Notes: generated by a model not told the origin, from the letters alone. Numbered from the stretch's first letter, positions 33,291 through 45,191 are shown. The stretch: DNA of 64,000 nucleotides from Mimachlamys varia (GCA_947623455.1 OX392529.1:58485186-58549185), one strand, 5' to 3'. Numbers and translations: made by a program.

Positions 33291-35510
33291 GAGACACAAG
33301 TTTAGACCATACGACTATTAGACTTACATGTATATGATTAAAACATAATTATCACCGAGTACCGTTAAATCAATTTTCTGTATTACAAGTATTTATTTAT
33401 TTGCGGGTTATATAATAAAAGAAGTACACAGTGTGTTAATTGCAGTCACACTTGAGTTATTTCCATTCTCATACACTCGAATATCGAGTGCCACGAGAAT
33501 GCCATTGCGACACTTTGTGTCTCTACAGAACCATTAAACGCGTGTGCAAACTTTTGAAGAGATTTTTGTAGATAGATTTATTAGCCTTTTCATCATAAAT
33601 GTATTACGATGTAATACCAAACACTGATTGGCATAAAACTCCAATCGTACACTTACCAAATAACGCCTTCCTTTTACTGGGGATGATCTTCAATCTGGCC
33701 AGTGACAACTGGGCTTAGGGCAGTTCGGTTGCGCGGGAAAAAATAGAATTCGTGCGTTGTGAGAAATTCAAAACGGTTCTAATGTCTTGTAATGATAAGT
33801 TTTCCAAGTTTTGTATGAATTTTAAAATAAAAGAAATATATCACTTGGAATCTAACAGTAGGAGTATTGTGAACTAATAATTTAACCGAGATTTCCCTAA
33901 CAAAATCCGAGTGAAAATTAAGTGACAAAATAATTGATAATAATTAGACCTGGTAGGTCAAAATGTGATCGTTAAAAATTTGTATGTAAATTTCGTTGAA
34001 GTTTTTAACTTGGTGATTTTGTTAATGAACGAAATTAAGTCCACGCGATATCAAAAATATCTGTTTAGATCTAGATTAATATAATATCAACGACTGTTAA
34101 CATGATATTTGCAGCAATACTAAAAAAGGTTATCCTGCAATTCCAACCGTGATGTTGGGATATTAATAACATGGATATTAAACCCACAATAAGAGATAAT
34201 AGTTTATAAGTTTTTTGTTTTTGTTTTTTTAAATGTACCCCCCCCCCCCCCCCCCCGGAGTAACTACGCTCAATATTCAAATAAAGTACATCTTACTCAC
34301 TGCAGCAATCACGTGGGTTTTTTTTGCTATCTTGGTGAAGTTATTTTGTAATATCTTCTTTCCTATCCATAAAAGGATACAAATTATTGCCTTACGAACA
34401 AATTATGTGAACATTATCTCATTTCTCTCAGCTGCGTACCCCGAAAAATATAGCGGGTGTTAGTGAGGCGGGGTGTTATTAAGTGTATATATATATACTT
34501 GCTGCATTGTGGTGGTATTCTGGTGGTGAAAGTTTGTTTTTAATATTACATTGTATATAATGTGACTATACTAAGTGCCCTTAGACAAATGGAACACATG
34601 GTAACTTTGCCCCACCCCTACCCTGAAGCTACAACATTGTCTCCAAGCACTCCGAGAAACTGCCGGAACCGTTAATCGGAGTGGTTTTGAGAAATAAGAA
34701 GATTTTTAACAAATAGTTGTAATGGCAATTAACTGTATCCGTTTAATTATGGAGTACGTCGTCTTTATTTAATTCAGATTGAGTGAATATTAATGTAGTT
34801 AACACAATCAAAATTAACCGATGTAACCGAAAATCAACACGTGATTTACAACTTGAATCCCCGTCATGTTAACGAGGAATTCAGCATATACAGCCAATAA
34901 TTTATAACGCATTTGAAAGTCGTTTTAGCGCCTGTTTTCGCGTTATAACGTCTTTAGGAAATCGTTATGGCGCCTTTTTTTACGTAATACAGCCTTTTGA
35001 TTTTTGTATTCTTTAGATTTTAATTTCCTTTGCTGACAAAGTTGACCCTGGGAGGCTTTTGTGAAGAAGCAGTTAGGAACAATATCATCAGTTATTTCTA
35101 CAAACACTATTTTAAAATTTGGCGAATTCTAAAATTTAAGTTAAAAGTGTCTAGTGTAAAAATGTATATCAAGTAATTAAGCATTCTACTATCGGTTGCA
35201 TCACTGCTGGGTCACATCGAGTAGACTTTCGCTATCTACCTCAAACCGATATCAATTTACATGCATAGGGATTGGAGAAAAATATTTGATAAAAGAATTA
35301 GCCTTTTATCTTGTTTAGTTTATGACATTATAAATCCATTGCAGCACGAGGTAAATTGCTCCAACGCGAAGCGTTTACGTTAAATTTACCAACTGTTCCA
35401 TTGGATTTATAATCTGTAAATTATGCATATTACTCTGTTCAATATAGCCGCATTTGTGGACAAAGATTATATTTCAAACATCAAAAAAAAGGTTGTAGAA
35501 TTGCTCAAAT
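33291..35510. other. Interior of X, no recognised gene; poly-C at 34,238-34,256
   Basis: Reversed counterpart of 17,809-19,560. A 19-base C-run occurs only in this copy. The equivalent of the 92-codon ORF is interrupted. Confidence 0.5.
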
Positions 35511-35882
35511 CAGCAAACATAATAAAATGTACATATATACAGCTGCATGACTTGTAATAGTAGCGATACTATGCTTTCGAACCGACAAATTACAGAAACT
35601 GAGTTGAAGTGATGATGGCGCATACTGCGATTTTATTCCCCTTAAGGTATACTACCGATATGTGTATAGTTTCCCAATTTTGTCTAAGCTCTAAAAAACA
35701 GTTGCCACGAAAAATGTAACAATTGTTACAATTTTCGTGCAACACGCACGAAAAATGTAACAATTGTTACATTCTTCGTACACAATGCACGAAAAATGTA
35801 ACATTGTTACAATTTTCGTGTACCACACACGAAAAATGTAACAATTGTTACATTTTTCGTAATTGTTACATTTTTCGTTGCA
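35511..35882 (-). repeat. TIR of the right X copy, distal end
   Basis: Complement of 17,543-17,808, but with four palindromes where the left copy has one. Confidence 0.8.
35706..35880. repeat. Palindrome array, distal end of the right X copy
   Basis: Four inverted pairs with linkers GCAACACGC, ACACAATGC and TACCACACAC, then the spare half-site. Longer than the matching array at 17,549-17,600. Confidence 0.9.
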
Positions 35883-36012
35883 GGGCTATCATCACCGGTG
35901 AAAGCCTGGACGCCCGGGTAGGCATATACAAAGTAACGGCTACCGTGCCATGCTGAAGCCAAAAACACAATTATAACTCAATTCAATTCGACATAATTAA
36001 ATCAATTTTCAT
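35883..36012 (+). repeat. D unit remainder after the X insertion
   Basis: GGGCTATCATCACCGGTGAA through AAAGTAACGGCTACCG to AATTATAACTCAATTC: the right half of the D unit split by X. Confidence 0.75.
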
Positions 36013-36200
36013 CACGAGTTGATCATGTATTAATTTCAATAGTTAAATTCTATTAGTACGCAAGGAATATTGTTATTTATTTCACCTTTCAAGAAATCGT
36101 GTCAAACCAAAAATACTAACTGCGAAAGAAGATTGTTCTTTATTTTCATTTTTCACAAAATTAGGTCGAACGTGCATGACGAAATCTTGTCAACACCGAC
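36012..36200 (+). repeat. One E unit left of the unique core
   Basis: CACGAGTTGATCATGTATTA...AAATCTTGTCAACACCGACG matches the units at 38,275-40,620 in the same orientation. Confidence 0.7.
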
Positions 36201-38274
36201 GTAGGGCATTCATGATAATATAATTACCGATCCTCTAAATAGCAATATACACTGGCACAATTATTTTTATCCCTAGCCATCCCCAGTGTTGGAAGAAAAA
36301 CTATTTTTTAAAAACGATTAAAGGAGTTTTCAACAGAATCTAACTATATTTTATCAGTATTTAACCAGAGACGTATATGTACGTTCCTGATTTAACATTA
36401 GGCTAGTAACCTTGGCAAATCCTGACACTGTTAAACATAAATACGATGTTCTGAAATTTAAAATTTTTAAGTTTTATTATTTTTGTAAAAATGGTGATAC
36501 TGATACTATTTCATATTTTAAAACATCAACATAAACATTTGGTTATTGGATTTATCAGGAACGTATATGTGTCCCTGGATTTATATCTATATATTAAGGG
36601 CGGATCCAAGAATTGTAGATGCGTTAATGTGACACACTTTACTTTCAAATATAAACCCAAATTTATCCAGATCTTGTTTATAAAAACTGTATGAAAAACA
36701 AGATTTAAACTCGTCTAATGATTTGAGTCCTAGTTGAAATGAATATCACCAACTAGAGTGAGCCTAACAAAATTCATTTATTTATCACGTTTGAATGTCA
36801 CGTATATCTAGAATCCTGTTTCTGTTCTAGTACAATTCCAAGAATATGACACAGTATTTTTCTGCGCTAGGATTTAGAGTAATTATTTCTTACTGCTTAG
36901 AGATTATGTAAAAAAACGTATGCAGCAATCGTAGGAGAACAATTTTCAAAATATGTTTCAATAATCATTAGCGTATCTTATTCGTTTTAATCATGACCAT
37001 AGACTTTATCCTTGGAAAATATTTAATTATTCCACACAAATAGATTGGTGTGTTACTGAATTACCTGGTAAGTGAAATAAAAAAAAGGTCGGGAAGAGCC
37101 TTTTATTTTTGCAAACCGATTTCAGTCCAAGTTTTAAACAATATTTCAATTTCACACAAATGATTCAGACTCATGTTTTCAAATCTGTTTGTGACAGTGT
37201 CTGCCTTGATATCAGGCAGAAATTGTTTGTTTACGTGCACAGTTCAAAAATTTGATTTTTTTTAATTTCATATGTACGTGCTGTACTACTCCATATACTT
37301 GTACAGTAAATGTTATAGAGTGGTTGGGGGTTTGCCGGACACTTAACATAAACTCCCCGTGGCTTTATTTACTTCATCTCCACAAATCATAGTCATAAAA
37401 TATAATACTTTTGAAGTATTAACGAAAAATTTTGATTGTACAGTTTGTCTTAGCAAATCACATTATTTCAAAATCACCAAGATCAAACATAGAGTAAATT
37501 ACCGGACACTATATGCAATCAAGGGAGATTTGATGTTTGTGAATTTTACATGTTGTGGGTATAACTTGGAACACATATTCATGATTCAGCACTTTATGTT
37601 GTTTTAATTCAATTCCAGCTTAATTAAGTCTATATAATCAAACGTTTGAAAATAACCCCTACTATTTCAAGAAAATGGCTCTGTCCGTAATATAATCAGA
37701 ACCACTCTCTGCGTGTCTGTTGCTATTTTTTTCATATACTATCTATAAAACCAATATGTAACGTGTCTGTAAAAATCATATTGTCCTTTCACAGGCTTTA
37801 ATAATTCCGTGGTCCTTTGTAGAAGCATTATTGTAAGGATATCGATGCGGTTGATGTGTAATACACACTCATAACACGATGTTTTTAAATGACATTTCCT
37901 ATTTCCTTCTTAAGTTTACAATGACATATCTATCTTTTTTTCAAGGTATTTTATTCGTTAATCAATAGAATTAAACAACAATCAAGATCGACTTACATGC
38001 CGAAATCAATAGGCGTTTTTCTAGTAAACTTTCTTGGTAAATGTACCACTGATCAGTTTACCTGAGTCGATCAGTTGTGCCTCAATGACTTCACAGGTAC
38101 CACGTGACCGGTCAGCTCATTAAAATTCTCGCCAGTCGGGAGCGGTCAACTTTGACCGTCAATATCTAGATCCCGGGACACAATCGAATGCTCGTTGATG
38201 GACTAATCAGTATTTATTGAAATGTACTACAAGTTTCATAACTTTTTAAAGATTTTCAATATCGTGGCCAAAAC
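36201..38274. other. ~2.1-kb single-copy core, no recognised gene
   Basis: Interrupts the E repeat between CCGACGTA and TAGGATTTATTAA. Mostly AT-rich, except 38,020-38,180, which is CpG-richer with CACGTG, GACCGGTC and GGTCAACTTTGACC palindromes. The longest frame (82 codons, 37,359-37,607) has no recognisable domain. Confidence 0.45.
36381..36564. repeat. MITE-like inverted repeat
   Basis: ACGTTCCTGAT (36,381-36,391) is the complement of ATCAGGAACGT (36,554-36,564). The right arm resembles 6318-6332 at 14 of 15 positions. Confidence 0.45.
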
Positions 38275-40620
38275 CCTTTAAATAGGATTTATTAACGTGT
38301 TAATGCTATTATTGTTGTATATTTTCACTTCTCACAAATTGGGTTGAACATGGCAGATCGAATCGTGTCTACGCAAAATTTCAAAGTGTCAATAAACCGT
38401 TATTAATACGAGTTGATCATGTATTAATTTCAAAAATTAAATGCTATTAGCACCCAAATAATATTGTTTTATATTTAAAAATGTTCACAAATTGGGTTGA
38501 GCCTTTCTCAACCAAATCGTGTCAACACAAAAATACTAAGTTTCAATAAACTGCCATTAATACGAAAGAAGATTGTTCTTTATTTTCAATTTTCACAAAT
38601 TAGGTCGAACGTGAATGACGAAATCTTGGCAACCCCGACGTAACTAAGTCTCATTAACCTGCTATTAAATAAGATTTATTAATGTATTAATGCTATTGGC
38701 ACCCTTGTTGTATATTTTCAGTTTTCATAAATTGGTTGGAGCATGCTAGACCAACAAAGGATCAATAAACTGTTATTAATACGAGTTGATCAGGTGTTTT
38801 TCCACACACACTTTTTACAAATTGGGTTTGGCATGCCGAACCAATCGTGTCAACCCAATCTATGGAAGCGAAACAATGTAATTAATTCTGACATACGTAT
38901 ATCATTGAACTACTTTAAATAGGATTTGATCATGTGTCCTTTCCACTTTTTAAATGCTATTGGCGCCCAAATAATATTGTTTTATATTTTCACTTTTCAC
39001 ATATTGGGTTGAACATGGCAGATCGAATCGGTTCTACGCAAAAATTCAAAGTGTCAATAAACCGTTATTAATACGAGTTGATCATGTATTAATTTCAAAA
39101 ATTAAATGCTATTAGCACCCAAATAATATTTATATTTTCACTTTTCACAAATTAGGGTGAGCCTTGCTCAACAAAATCGTGCCAACACAAAAATCCCAAG
39201 TGTCAATAAACTGCCATGAATACGAAAGAAGATTGTTCTTTATTTTCAATTTTCACAAATTAGGTCGAACGTGAATGACGAAATCTTGTCAACACCGACG
39301 TAACTAAGTCTCATTAACCTGATATTAATAAGATAAGTAAATGTGTCACTTTCACTAATTAAATGTTATTGGCACCCAAAGAAAGATTGTAGTACCTTTT
39401 TACTTTTTACAAACTGGGTTGGGCATGCTGATCAATCGCGTCAACCCAATCTATGGAAGCAAAACAATGTAATTCTTGTCAACCCCGACGTAACTAAGTC
39501 TCATTAACCTGCTATTAAATAAGATTTATTAATGTGTTAATGCTATTGGCACCCTTGTTGTATATTTTCAGTTTTCATAAATTGGTTGGAGCATGCTAGA
39601 CCAACAAAGGATCAATAAACTGTTATTAATACGAGTTGATCAGGTGTTATTTCCACACACACTTTTACAAATTGGGTTGGGCATGCTGAACCAATTGTGT
39701 CAACCCAATCTATGGAAGCGAAACAATGTAATTAATTCTGACATACGTATATCATTTAAGTGCTTTTAATGGGATTTGATCATGTCTTCTTTCCACTTAT
39801 TAAATGCTAAAAGCACCCAAATAATATTGTTTTATATTTTCACTTTTCACAAATTGGGTTGAACATGGCAGATCGAATCGGTTCTACGCAAAAATTCAAA
39901 GTGTCAATAAACCGTTATTAATACGAGTTGATCATGTATTAATTTCAAAAATTAAATGCTATTAGCACCCAAATAATATTGTTCTTTATTTTCACTTTTC
40001 ACAAAATTAGGTCGAACGTGCATGACGAAATCTTGTCAACCCCGACGTAACTAAGTCTCATTAACCTGCTATTAATTAAGATTTATTAATGTGTTAATGC
40101 TATTGGCACCCTTCTTGTATATTTTCACTTTTCATAAATTGGTTTAAGCATGTTAGACCAAATCGTGTCAAGCCAAAGGATCACTAAACTGTAATTAATA
40201 CGAGTTAATTCCATTAATTGAATGCTTATTAGTAAGCAAAGAAGATTATTCTTTATTTTCATTTTGAACAAATAAAACTGCTAAACCAAATCCTGTCAAT
40301 CTGACCTAATTAAATCTGCTATTAATAAGATCAGTAAATGTGTCACTTTCACTAATTAAATGCTTATTGGCACACAAAGATGATTTTTGTATATTTTCAC
40401 ATTTCACAAATTGGGTTGGGCATGCTGAACCAATCGTGTCAACCCAATCTATGGTAGCGAAACAATGTAATTTATTTTGACATACGTATGTCATTTAAAT
40501 GCTTTTAATAGGATTTGATCATGTGTCCTTTCCACTAATTAAATGCTATTTGCACCCAAATAATATTGTTTTATATTTTCACTTTTCACAAATTGGGTTG
40601 AACATATCAGATCGAATTGT
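38275..40620 (+). repeat. E repeats with ~850-bp higher-order period
   Basis: Degenerate units with ATTTTCACTTTTCACAAATT, TTGGGTTGAACATGGC, CAATAAACCGTTATTAATAC and TTAAATGCTATTAGCACCCA. The blocks GGTTCTACGCAAAAATTC (39,029 and 39,881) and CCCGACGTAACTAAGTCTC (38,634, 39,484, 40,041) show an ~850-bp larger unit. Confidence 0.8.
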
Positions 40621-42254
40621 GTCAATCCGTTACTTTGTATTTGCCACCCCGGCCTCCCAGGCTTTAACCGGGGATGTTATATTCTGTCCCACTAGCTATT
40701 CATGTGGGGTATGTTTTCAGATAACGTAGCAGCAAAAATAATCAATCTGTGTCCAAAATTGATTGAATTATGTCGATTTAAATTGAGTTATAATTATGTT
40801 TTTGGCTACAGCCAGGCATGGCAGCTGTTACATTGTATTTGTTACCCCGTCAACCCGGGCTGTTAACCGGGGGTGATATCCCCTGTCCCACTAGCTAATC
40901 ATGTAGGATATCTTGTTCATGCAAAGTAGCAGCCACCATTATGAATCTGTGTCGAAAATTGATTGAATTTTAACCATTTGAATAGAGTTATAATTAATTA
41001 TTTGGCTACAGTCCGTCACAGTAGCCGTTACTTTGTATTTGACCCCTGGGCGTCCAGGATTTTACCGGGGATGTAATCCCCTGTCCCCTGAGCTAATTAT
41101 GTAGTAGATGTTGTTCAGATAACGTAGCAGCAAATATTATGAATCTGTTTTGAAAATTGTTTGAATAATGTCGATTTGAATAGAGTTATAATTGTTTATT
41201 TGGCTACAGTCCGTCAAGGTAGCCGTTACTTTGTATTTGTCGCCCCATCCTCCCAGGCTTTTACCGGGGATGTTATATTCTGACTCAATAGCTATTCAGG
41301 TAGCATATGTTGTTCGGATAACATAGCAATACAAATTATGAATCTGTGTCGAAAATTGTTTGAATTATGTCGATTTGAATAGAGTTATAATTGATTATTT
41401 GGCTCCTCAGAATTGTATATGATAGATTTGTATGTGTTAATTGTATAAGAATTGTATATCTATGTACTTTAAAGCGCTTTAGAGTGGCTTATGTTAGCTA
41501 GATAGGGCGCTATATCAAATATTGTATATTATTATCACATTTATCATTTACAGCCCGTCAAGGTAGCCGTTACTTTGTATTTGCCATCCCGGCCTCCCAG
41601 GCTGTTACCGGGGATGTTATCCTCTGTCCCACTAGCTTTTCATGTAGGATATGTTGTTCATGTAACGTAGCAGCCACCATTATGAATCTATGTTGAAAAT
41701 TGATTGAATTATGTCGATTTAAATAGAATTATAATTGATTATTTGGCTACAGCCCGTCACAGTAGCCGTTACTTTGTATTTGCCACCGAATTTACCGGGG
41801 TGATAGCCCTGTCCCCTTAGCTAATCATGCAGCAGATGCTGTTCAGATAACGTAGCAGCAAATGTTGCTGTTACCGGGGGTTGGGGGGGGGGGGGTAATT
41901 AATATATCCAATCATGTCGTAGATGTTGTTCAGATGAAGTAGCAATAAAATAAAAGTATGAATCTGTGTCGAAAATTTTATGTTGATCTGAATAGAGTTA
42001 TAATAGCTTATTTTGCTACAGCCCTGCACGGTAGGCGTTACTTTGTATTTGCCACCACGGCAGCCCAGTCGATTGGAATAGAGTAATAATTGTTTATTTG
42101 GCTACAGCCAAACATGGTAGCTGTTACTTTGTATTTGGCACCTCGGCCGACCGGGCTTTTACCGGGGGGGGGGGGGTCCCCAGTCCACCTAGCTAATCAT
42201 GTAGTTGATGTTGTTTAGATAACGTAGCAATTTAAAATATGAATCTGTGTCGAA
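40621..42254 (-). repeat. D array, reverse orientation
   Basis: CCGTTACTTTGTATTTGCC near 40,627, 40,828, 41,027, 41,224, 41,569, 41,767, 42,036 and 42,123, with G-runs at 41,877-41,895 and 42,167-42,175. Interrupted by a retroposon tail at 41,406-41,548 and ended by the Gypsy LTR. Confidence 0.85.
41406..41548 (+). mobile_element. 5'-truncated retroposon 3' end
   Basis: Inserted within a D unit between TTTGGCT and ACAGCCCGTC. It carries AAAGCGCTTTAGAG and GGGCGCTATATCAAAT, then TATTATTATCA, the style of 3' end common to LINE/SINE families of marine invertebrates. Confidence 0.55.
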
Positions 42255-42259
42255 AATAG

Positions 42260-42583
42260 TGTAATGCCGGGTTTGAATTAAACACAACCGTAGTTTTACA
42301 TGTCTACATTTATTCACATCATTAGATACAAATGGTACCCGCACATACTTCCAATCCCTAACTATATCCTATAAAATATACAGCAATTGGCAGTTATTAC
42401 CTATGTGACTGTGTCCGTCAACACTCAACCGAGGAAAGAGAGCGAACAATATAAAACACGTATTCAGGTACAGGTGGGTCGATAATATTGACCAATCACA
42501 TAACAGCAGGAGTGATATACACCTATTAATGGTAACACTGGTCTATTCCTATCACTGGTAATACAAATAAAATAAACGCATCA
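42260..42583 (-). repeat. 3' LTR of the Gypsy element
   Basis: Minus strand TGATGCGTTTATTT...CCCGGCATTACA, 324 bp with the standard TG...CA ends. It follows the polypurine tract directly and stops where D-repeat sequence (CGAAAATAG) resumes. No second LTR is in the window. Confidence 0.7.
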
Positions 42584-42594
42584 TTCCCCCCTTT
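42584..42594 (-). promoter_or_regulatory. Polypurine tract (plus-strand primer site)
   Basis: AAAGGGGGGAA on the minus strand, immediately before the LTR. Primes plus-strand synthesis in LTR retrotransposons. Confidence 0.7.
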
Positions 42595-42724
42595 AAAAGA
42601 ATTTCGGCCCGAATTAAAATTGAACTTTTGATGAGATCCATTTACAAAATACACAAATTACCCGTTCATTCCTCTCACACATCTCTCACACAAATTCACA
42701 AGAAAAACATCAATACACATCCAC

Positions 42725-43391
42725 TTAAGCACTCAGAGTCTTATTCTCAATTACTCTATGTTTAAAATTTAGTTCCACATCTGGCCCGAATTGCCAAGTA
42801 TCTACAGTTTTGGTTTTAACAGTTCCATCAGTCCTATACACTGTATGCTGCCGTGTCAGTGTTATTCCCGACGAACTCGAAGATGGAATAATAGGAATTT
42901 TAGGCACAGAAGGAATTGTCGGTATAGAAGGAGTCTTCGAAGCCTTCGATCGACCATCGTTTGCATCATCCTCGGAATCGTCGGTTGAGTCGATCCTTTC
43001 TGTTTCCGCTGGGTGAAACGACAATTCATGATCCTGCTTTGGTGCGCCATTTTTGGGGTTGCTGGTCGAAGGATGATCCCTCCTAATGTCAAATTATTCA
43101 TTTTATCTAATACTGTGTAACTATGATGCTTGTATGATGTAATTGTGATGTATGACACTTTAATAAACAACTTGATTGATTGATTGATTGTGACGTCATC
43201 TGCCCTACTATACGCTCTGTCACATAAAGGTGTCGTTGACTTGGCATGTGCTTAGTACGCTCATGCATCTTTAAGTTTGATATTGTGCTGAATGTGTCAC
43301 CACACGATTTGCATTTATGCGTCGATATCGGTGCAGAATGCCGCCGCTTGCTCGGTGACGATGATCTCGACCAGGACCTTGATCTACCCAT
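42725..43391 (-). pseudogene. Accessory ORF of the Gypsy element with a C2H2 zinc finger
   Basis: Starts at ATG 43,391, close to the end of pol. An RS-rich start (MGRSRSWSRSSSPSKRR) leads to one C2H2 finger (CKSCGDTF...LKMHERTKH, spacing C-x2-C-x12-H-x4-H). After a retroposon insertion (43,090-43,195) that shifts the frame, it continues with an acidic stretch (DSTDDSEDDAND), a Pro/Ile/Ser-rich stretch, and a C-terminal piece with TLTRQHTVYRTDG and TWQFGPDVELNF, stopping at 42,725, about 130 bp before the polypurine tract. An ORF between integrase and the 3' LTR is the place where env or accessory genes sit in Ty3/Gypsy elements. A zinc-finger protein there is uncommon in families I know. Its role (nucleic-acid binding, targeting) is inference. 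Confidence 0.55.
43090..43195 (+). mobile_element. Retroposon 3' tail with (TTGA)n
   Basis: GTATGACACTTTAATAAACA, then ACTTGATTGATTGATTGATTG: a short 5'-truncated LINE-type tail with its own microsatellite end, splitting the zinc-finger ORF. Confidence 0.55.
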
Positions 43392-43863
43392 CCTGCAAGC
43401 AGAAAGGAGAGTAGCAATACACGTAATAATCCCGGAGATGAGGTGGTCTACGACGGGTTCTGGCCGATCTGCCAACGACGAACGAAGATCCAGGTGTTAT
43501 CGCGATGTGGTCATTACAATCCCTGTTCGGTAGGGATTCCCGTGGATTCTCATCCGACAGATCTAACAATAGATCGTCGTCTTGTCCAAGTCAACCCATC
43601 TGACACGGTTTCTGTTAGTCGTGTGCTGATCAACGTCATTCGGGAAAGACTTGATTGATCGGGAAAGACGAATAAAATGGACAATCTTGGATTTCCTGGG
43701 GCCTGGATTTGGCTTTACTCACCGCTGACTTTTGCAGAAATTGTCTGGCAAAACCGTATGCTCTTGACATATTCTCTTGAAAAATTCTCGCATACTCTTA
43801 TGTCGGCTGGGGAACGGAAGGGACTGGGAACATTACATCAACTGGAAGATGAATTTCTCTGCC
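43384..43863 (-). pseudogene. Gypsy pol C-terminus, decayed
   Basis: Follows the integrase frame after a TGA. HLPVDVMFPVPSVPQPT is a conserved segment behind the integrase core in mollusc Ty3/Gypsy elements. Then come several stops and, in the last open part (43,384-43,569), an Arg-rich end with TRRRPPHLRDY, the usual style of a Gypsy pol terminus. There is no chromodomain. Confidence 0.6.
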
Positions 43864-44585
43864 TCAAGTAAGAAATTTTGGTGTGAATCCAGAACTTTCC
43901 TGTACACTTGCTCGGTACGCCATCAACAAATATTGAACACATTCATCCAACGTTTCTTGGTTTCGATCTTCCACGAAGGAACTCATCATTTGAACCAATA
44001 TCTTGTGAAATCTCTCCCCAAGACCGTCTGATTGGGGATGAAATGGCGTCGTCCTTGTTTTCGTAATTCCAAGCATGCTGCATACTTCTTTTACAAGTTT
44101 GGACTCGAAGTTTCTTCCTTGATCCAAATGAAATTCCAACGGCATTCCAAATTGGCAGAAAAAGTTGTCAACTAACACACGAGCAACAGTCTTAGCTTCT
44201 TGGTCAGGAATCGGGAAAGCTTCCACCCATTTGGTGAAACAATCGGTCACGACTAATATGTAGCGATTGCCCCTTGAGGTAACCGGTAATGGACCCAAAA
44301 TATCAGCCACCACTCTTTTCATAGGTTCACCACTCAAGTAGATGTCCATGGGCGCCTTTTGCTTTGGTACAGGACTTTCCTTTACAGCTCAAGTTGGACA
44401 GGAAGCAATCCATCTTCCCACATCGGTCGCAAGCCTTCTCCAGAAAAATCGTTCCCTGATCTTGCGAACTGCCTTTTTGTTGCCCAAGTGTCCGGCAGTT
44501 TTAGCATAATGCAACTCGCGAAGGATTTTCTTGCGAATGGTACCAGGAACGAGGAAAAGATACTTGCAATCTGATCAGTTCTCAC
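43864..44585 (-). pseudogene. Gypsy integrase: HHCC zinc-binding plus catalytic core
   Basis: The zinc-binding part (LRELHYAKTAGHLGNKK...RWIASCPT) has both His and the first Cys. The codon where the second Cys is expected is TGA, so the domain ends in a stop. A second TGA lies upstream, after RWESEN. The catalytic core (43,864-44,349, open 161 codons) shows VVADILGPLP (first Asp), a second Asp in FHLDQGRNFES (normally S/TDQG), and TPFHPQSDGLGERF with the catalytic Glu. It matches the rve fold of Ty3/Gypsy integrases, which insert the cDNA into the host genome. The core triad is present, but the element cannot make an intact enzyme. Confidence 0.85.
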
Positions 44586-44649
44586 TCTCCCACCTCCGAA
44601 ACAGTAATATCATCCTTTACTTCTAGTTGTTCCCGCTGTGCAATGTATG

Positions 44650-44930
44650 CTTTCAAGTCTGCCGACGCTGCTGGTTACTCATCGGCGAAGGTTTGTCTTT
44701 ACTCTTCACTTTTTGTAGTTCTGCTGCCATTGAACAGCTGCTTCTGCGACAAAACCGCGCCCATCGCTGAGTTGCTAGAGCATCAGTGTCGAGTATAAAT
44801 GCTCGACCTGGATCAGGATAACCGCGAGTCTCTGAGCTCGTGAATCTGCTTCAACAACAAAAATGCCGAATCGTGGTCAATAGTTCATATAAATGGTCTA
44901 TTCTTTTCTGTCGGCTCAAAGGGACATCGG
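44650..44930 (-). pseudogene. Gypsy RNase H remnant
   Basis: The minus strand reads GRAFILDTDA, the first conserved Asp region of Ty3/Gypsy RNase H. A frameshift follows, after which SAMGAVLSQ appears in another frame. Truncated upstream by the junction with D-repeat DNA. Confidence 0.6.
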
Positions 44931-44939
44931 GCTATGAAA

Positions 44940-45180
44940 GAAAATCCTTTGACCGTGGGTGATATCCCCTGTCCCCCTATTTAATCATGTAACAGATGTT
45001 GTTCAGATAACGTAGCAGCGAAACCTATGAATTTGTGTCCAAAATCGATTGAATTTTGTCGATTTGAAACGGTTAGAGTTATAATTGTTTTATTTGGGAC
45101 GGTAGCCGTTACTTTGTATTTGCCGCCCCGGCCGCCCGGGCTTTCACCAGGGCTTGATATCCCCTGTTCTCCTAGCTAAG
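44940..45180 (-). repeat. D unit between the two Gypsy-like insertions
   Basis: From GGTGATATCCCCTGTCCCCC to TATCCCCTGTTCTCCTAGCT, reverse orientation. It proves that the plus-strand fragment at 45.2 kb is a separate insertion. Confidence 0.75.
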
Positions 45181-45191
45181 CATTTTCTCCA

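Larger units (their letters stand above)
28939..35882 (-). mobile_element. Element X, right copy (reversed)
   Basis: Flanked by GGGCTAT at 28,932-28,938 and 35,883-35,889. It is inserted in a D unit, and the D sequence resumes after it (ATCACCGGTGAAAGCC). Ends are GAAATGCAACGA on the left and, complemented, TGCAACGA on the right. It lacks insertion B and has a longer 34-bp minisatellite than the left copy. Because each copy has its own target duplication, the pair is two insertions of one family and not one giant palindrome. Confidence 0.75.
42260..44930 (-). mobile_element. 5'-truncated Ty3/Gypsy retrotransposon
   Basis: Order on the minus strand: RNase H remnant, integrase zinc-binding and core domains, pol C-terminus, an extra zinc-finger ORF, polypurine tract, then a 3' LTR. 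Gag, protease, most of the reverse transcriptase and the 5' LTR are absent. The 5' junction with D-repeat DNA lies near 44,930 (TTTGACCGTGGGTGATATCC). All coding parts have stops or shifts. Confidence 0.8.

Noticed and set aside
17543..35882. One giant 18-kb palindrome
   Set aside because: Each half has its own 7-bp target duplication and its own pair of terminal repeats, so two insertions in opposite orientation explain it better.
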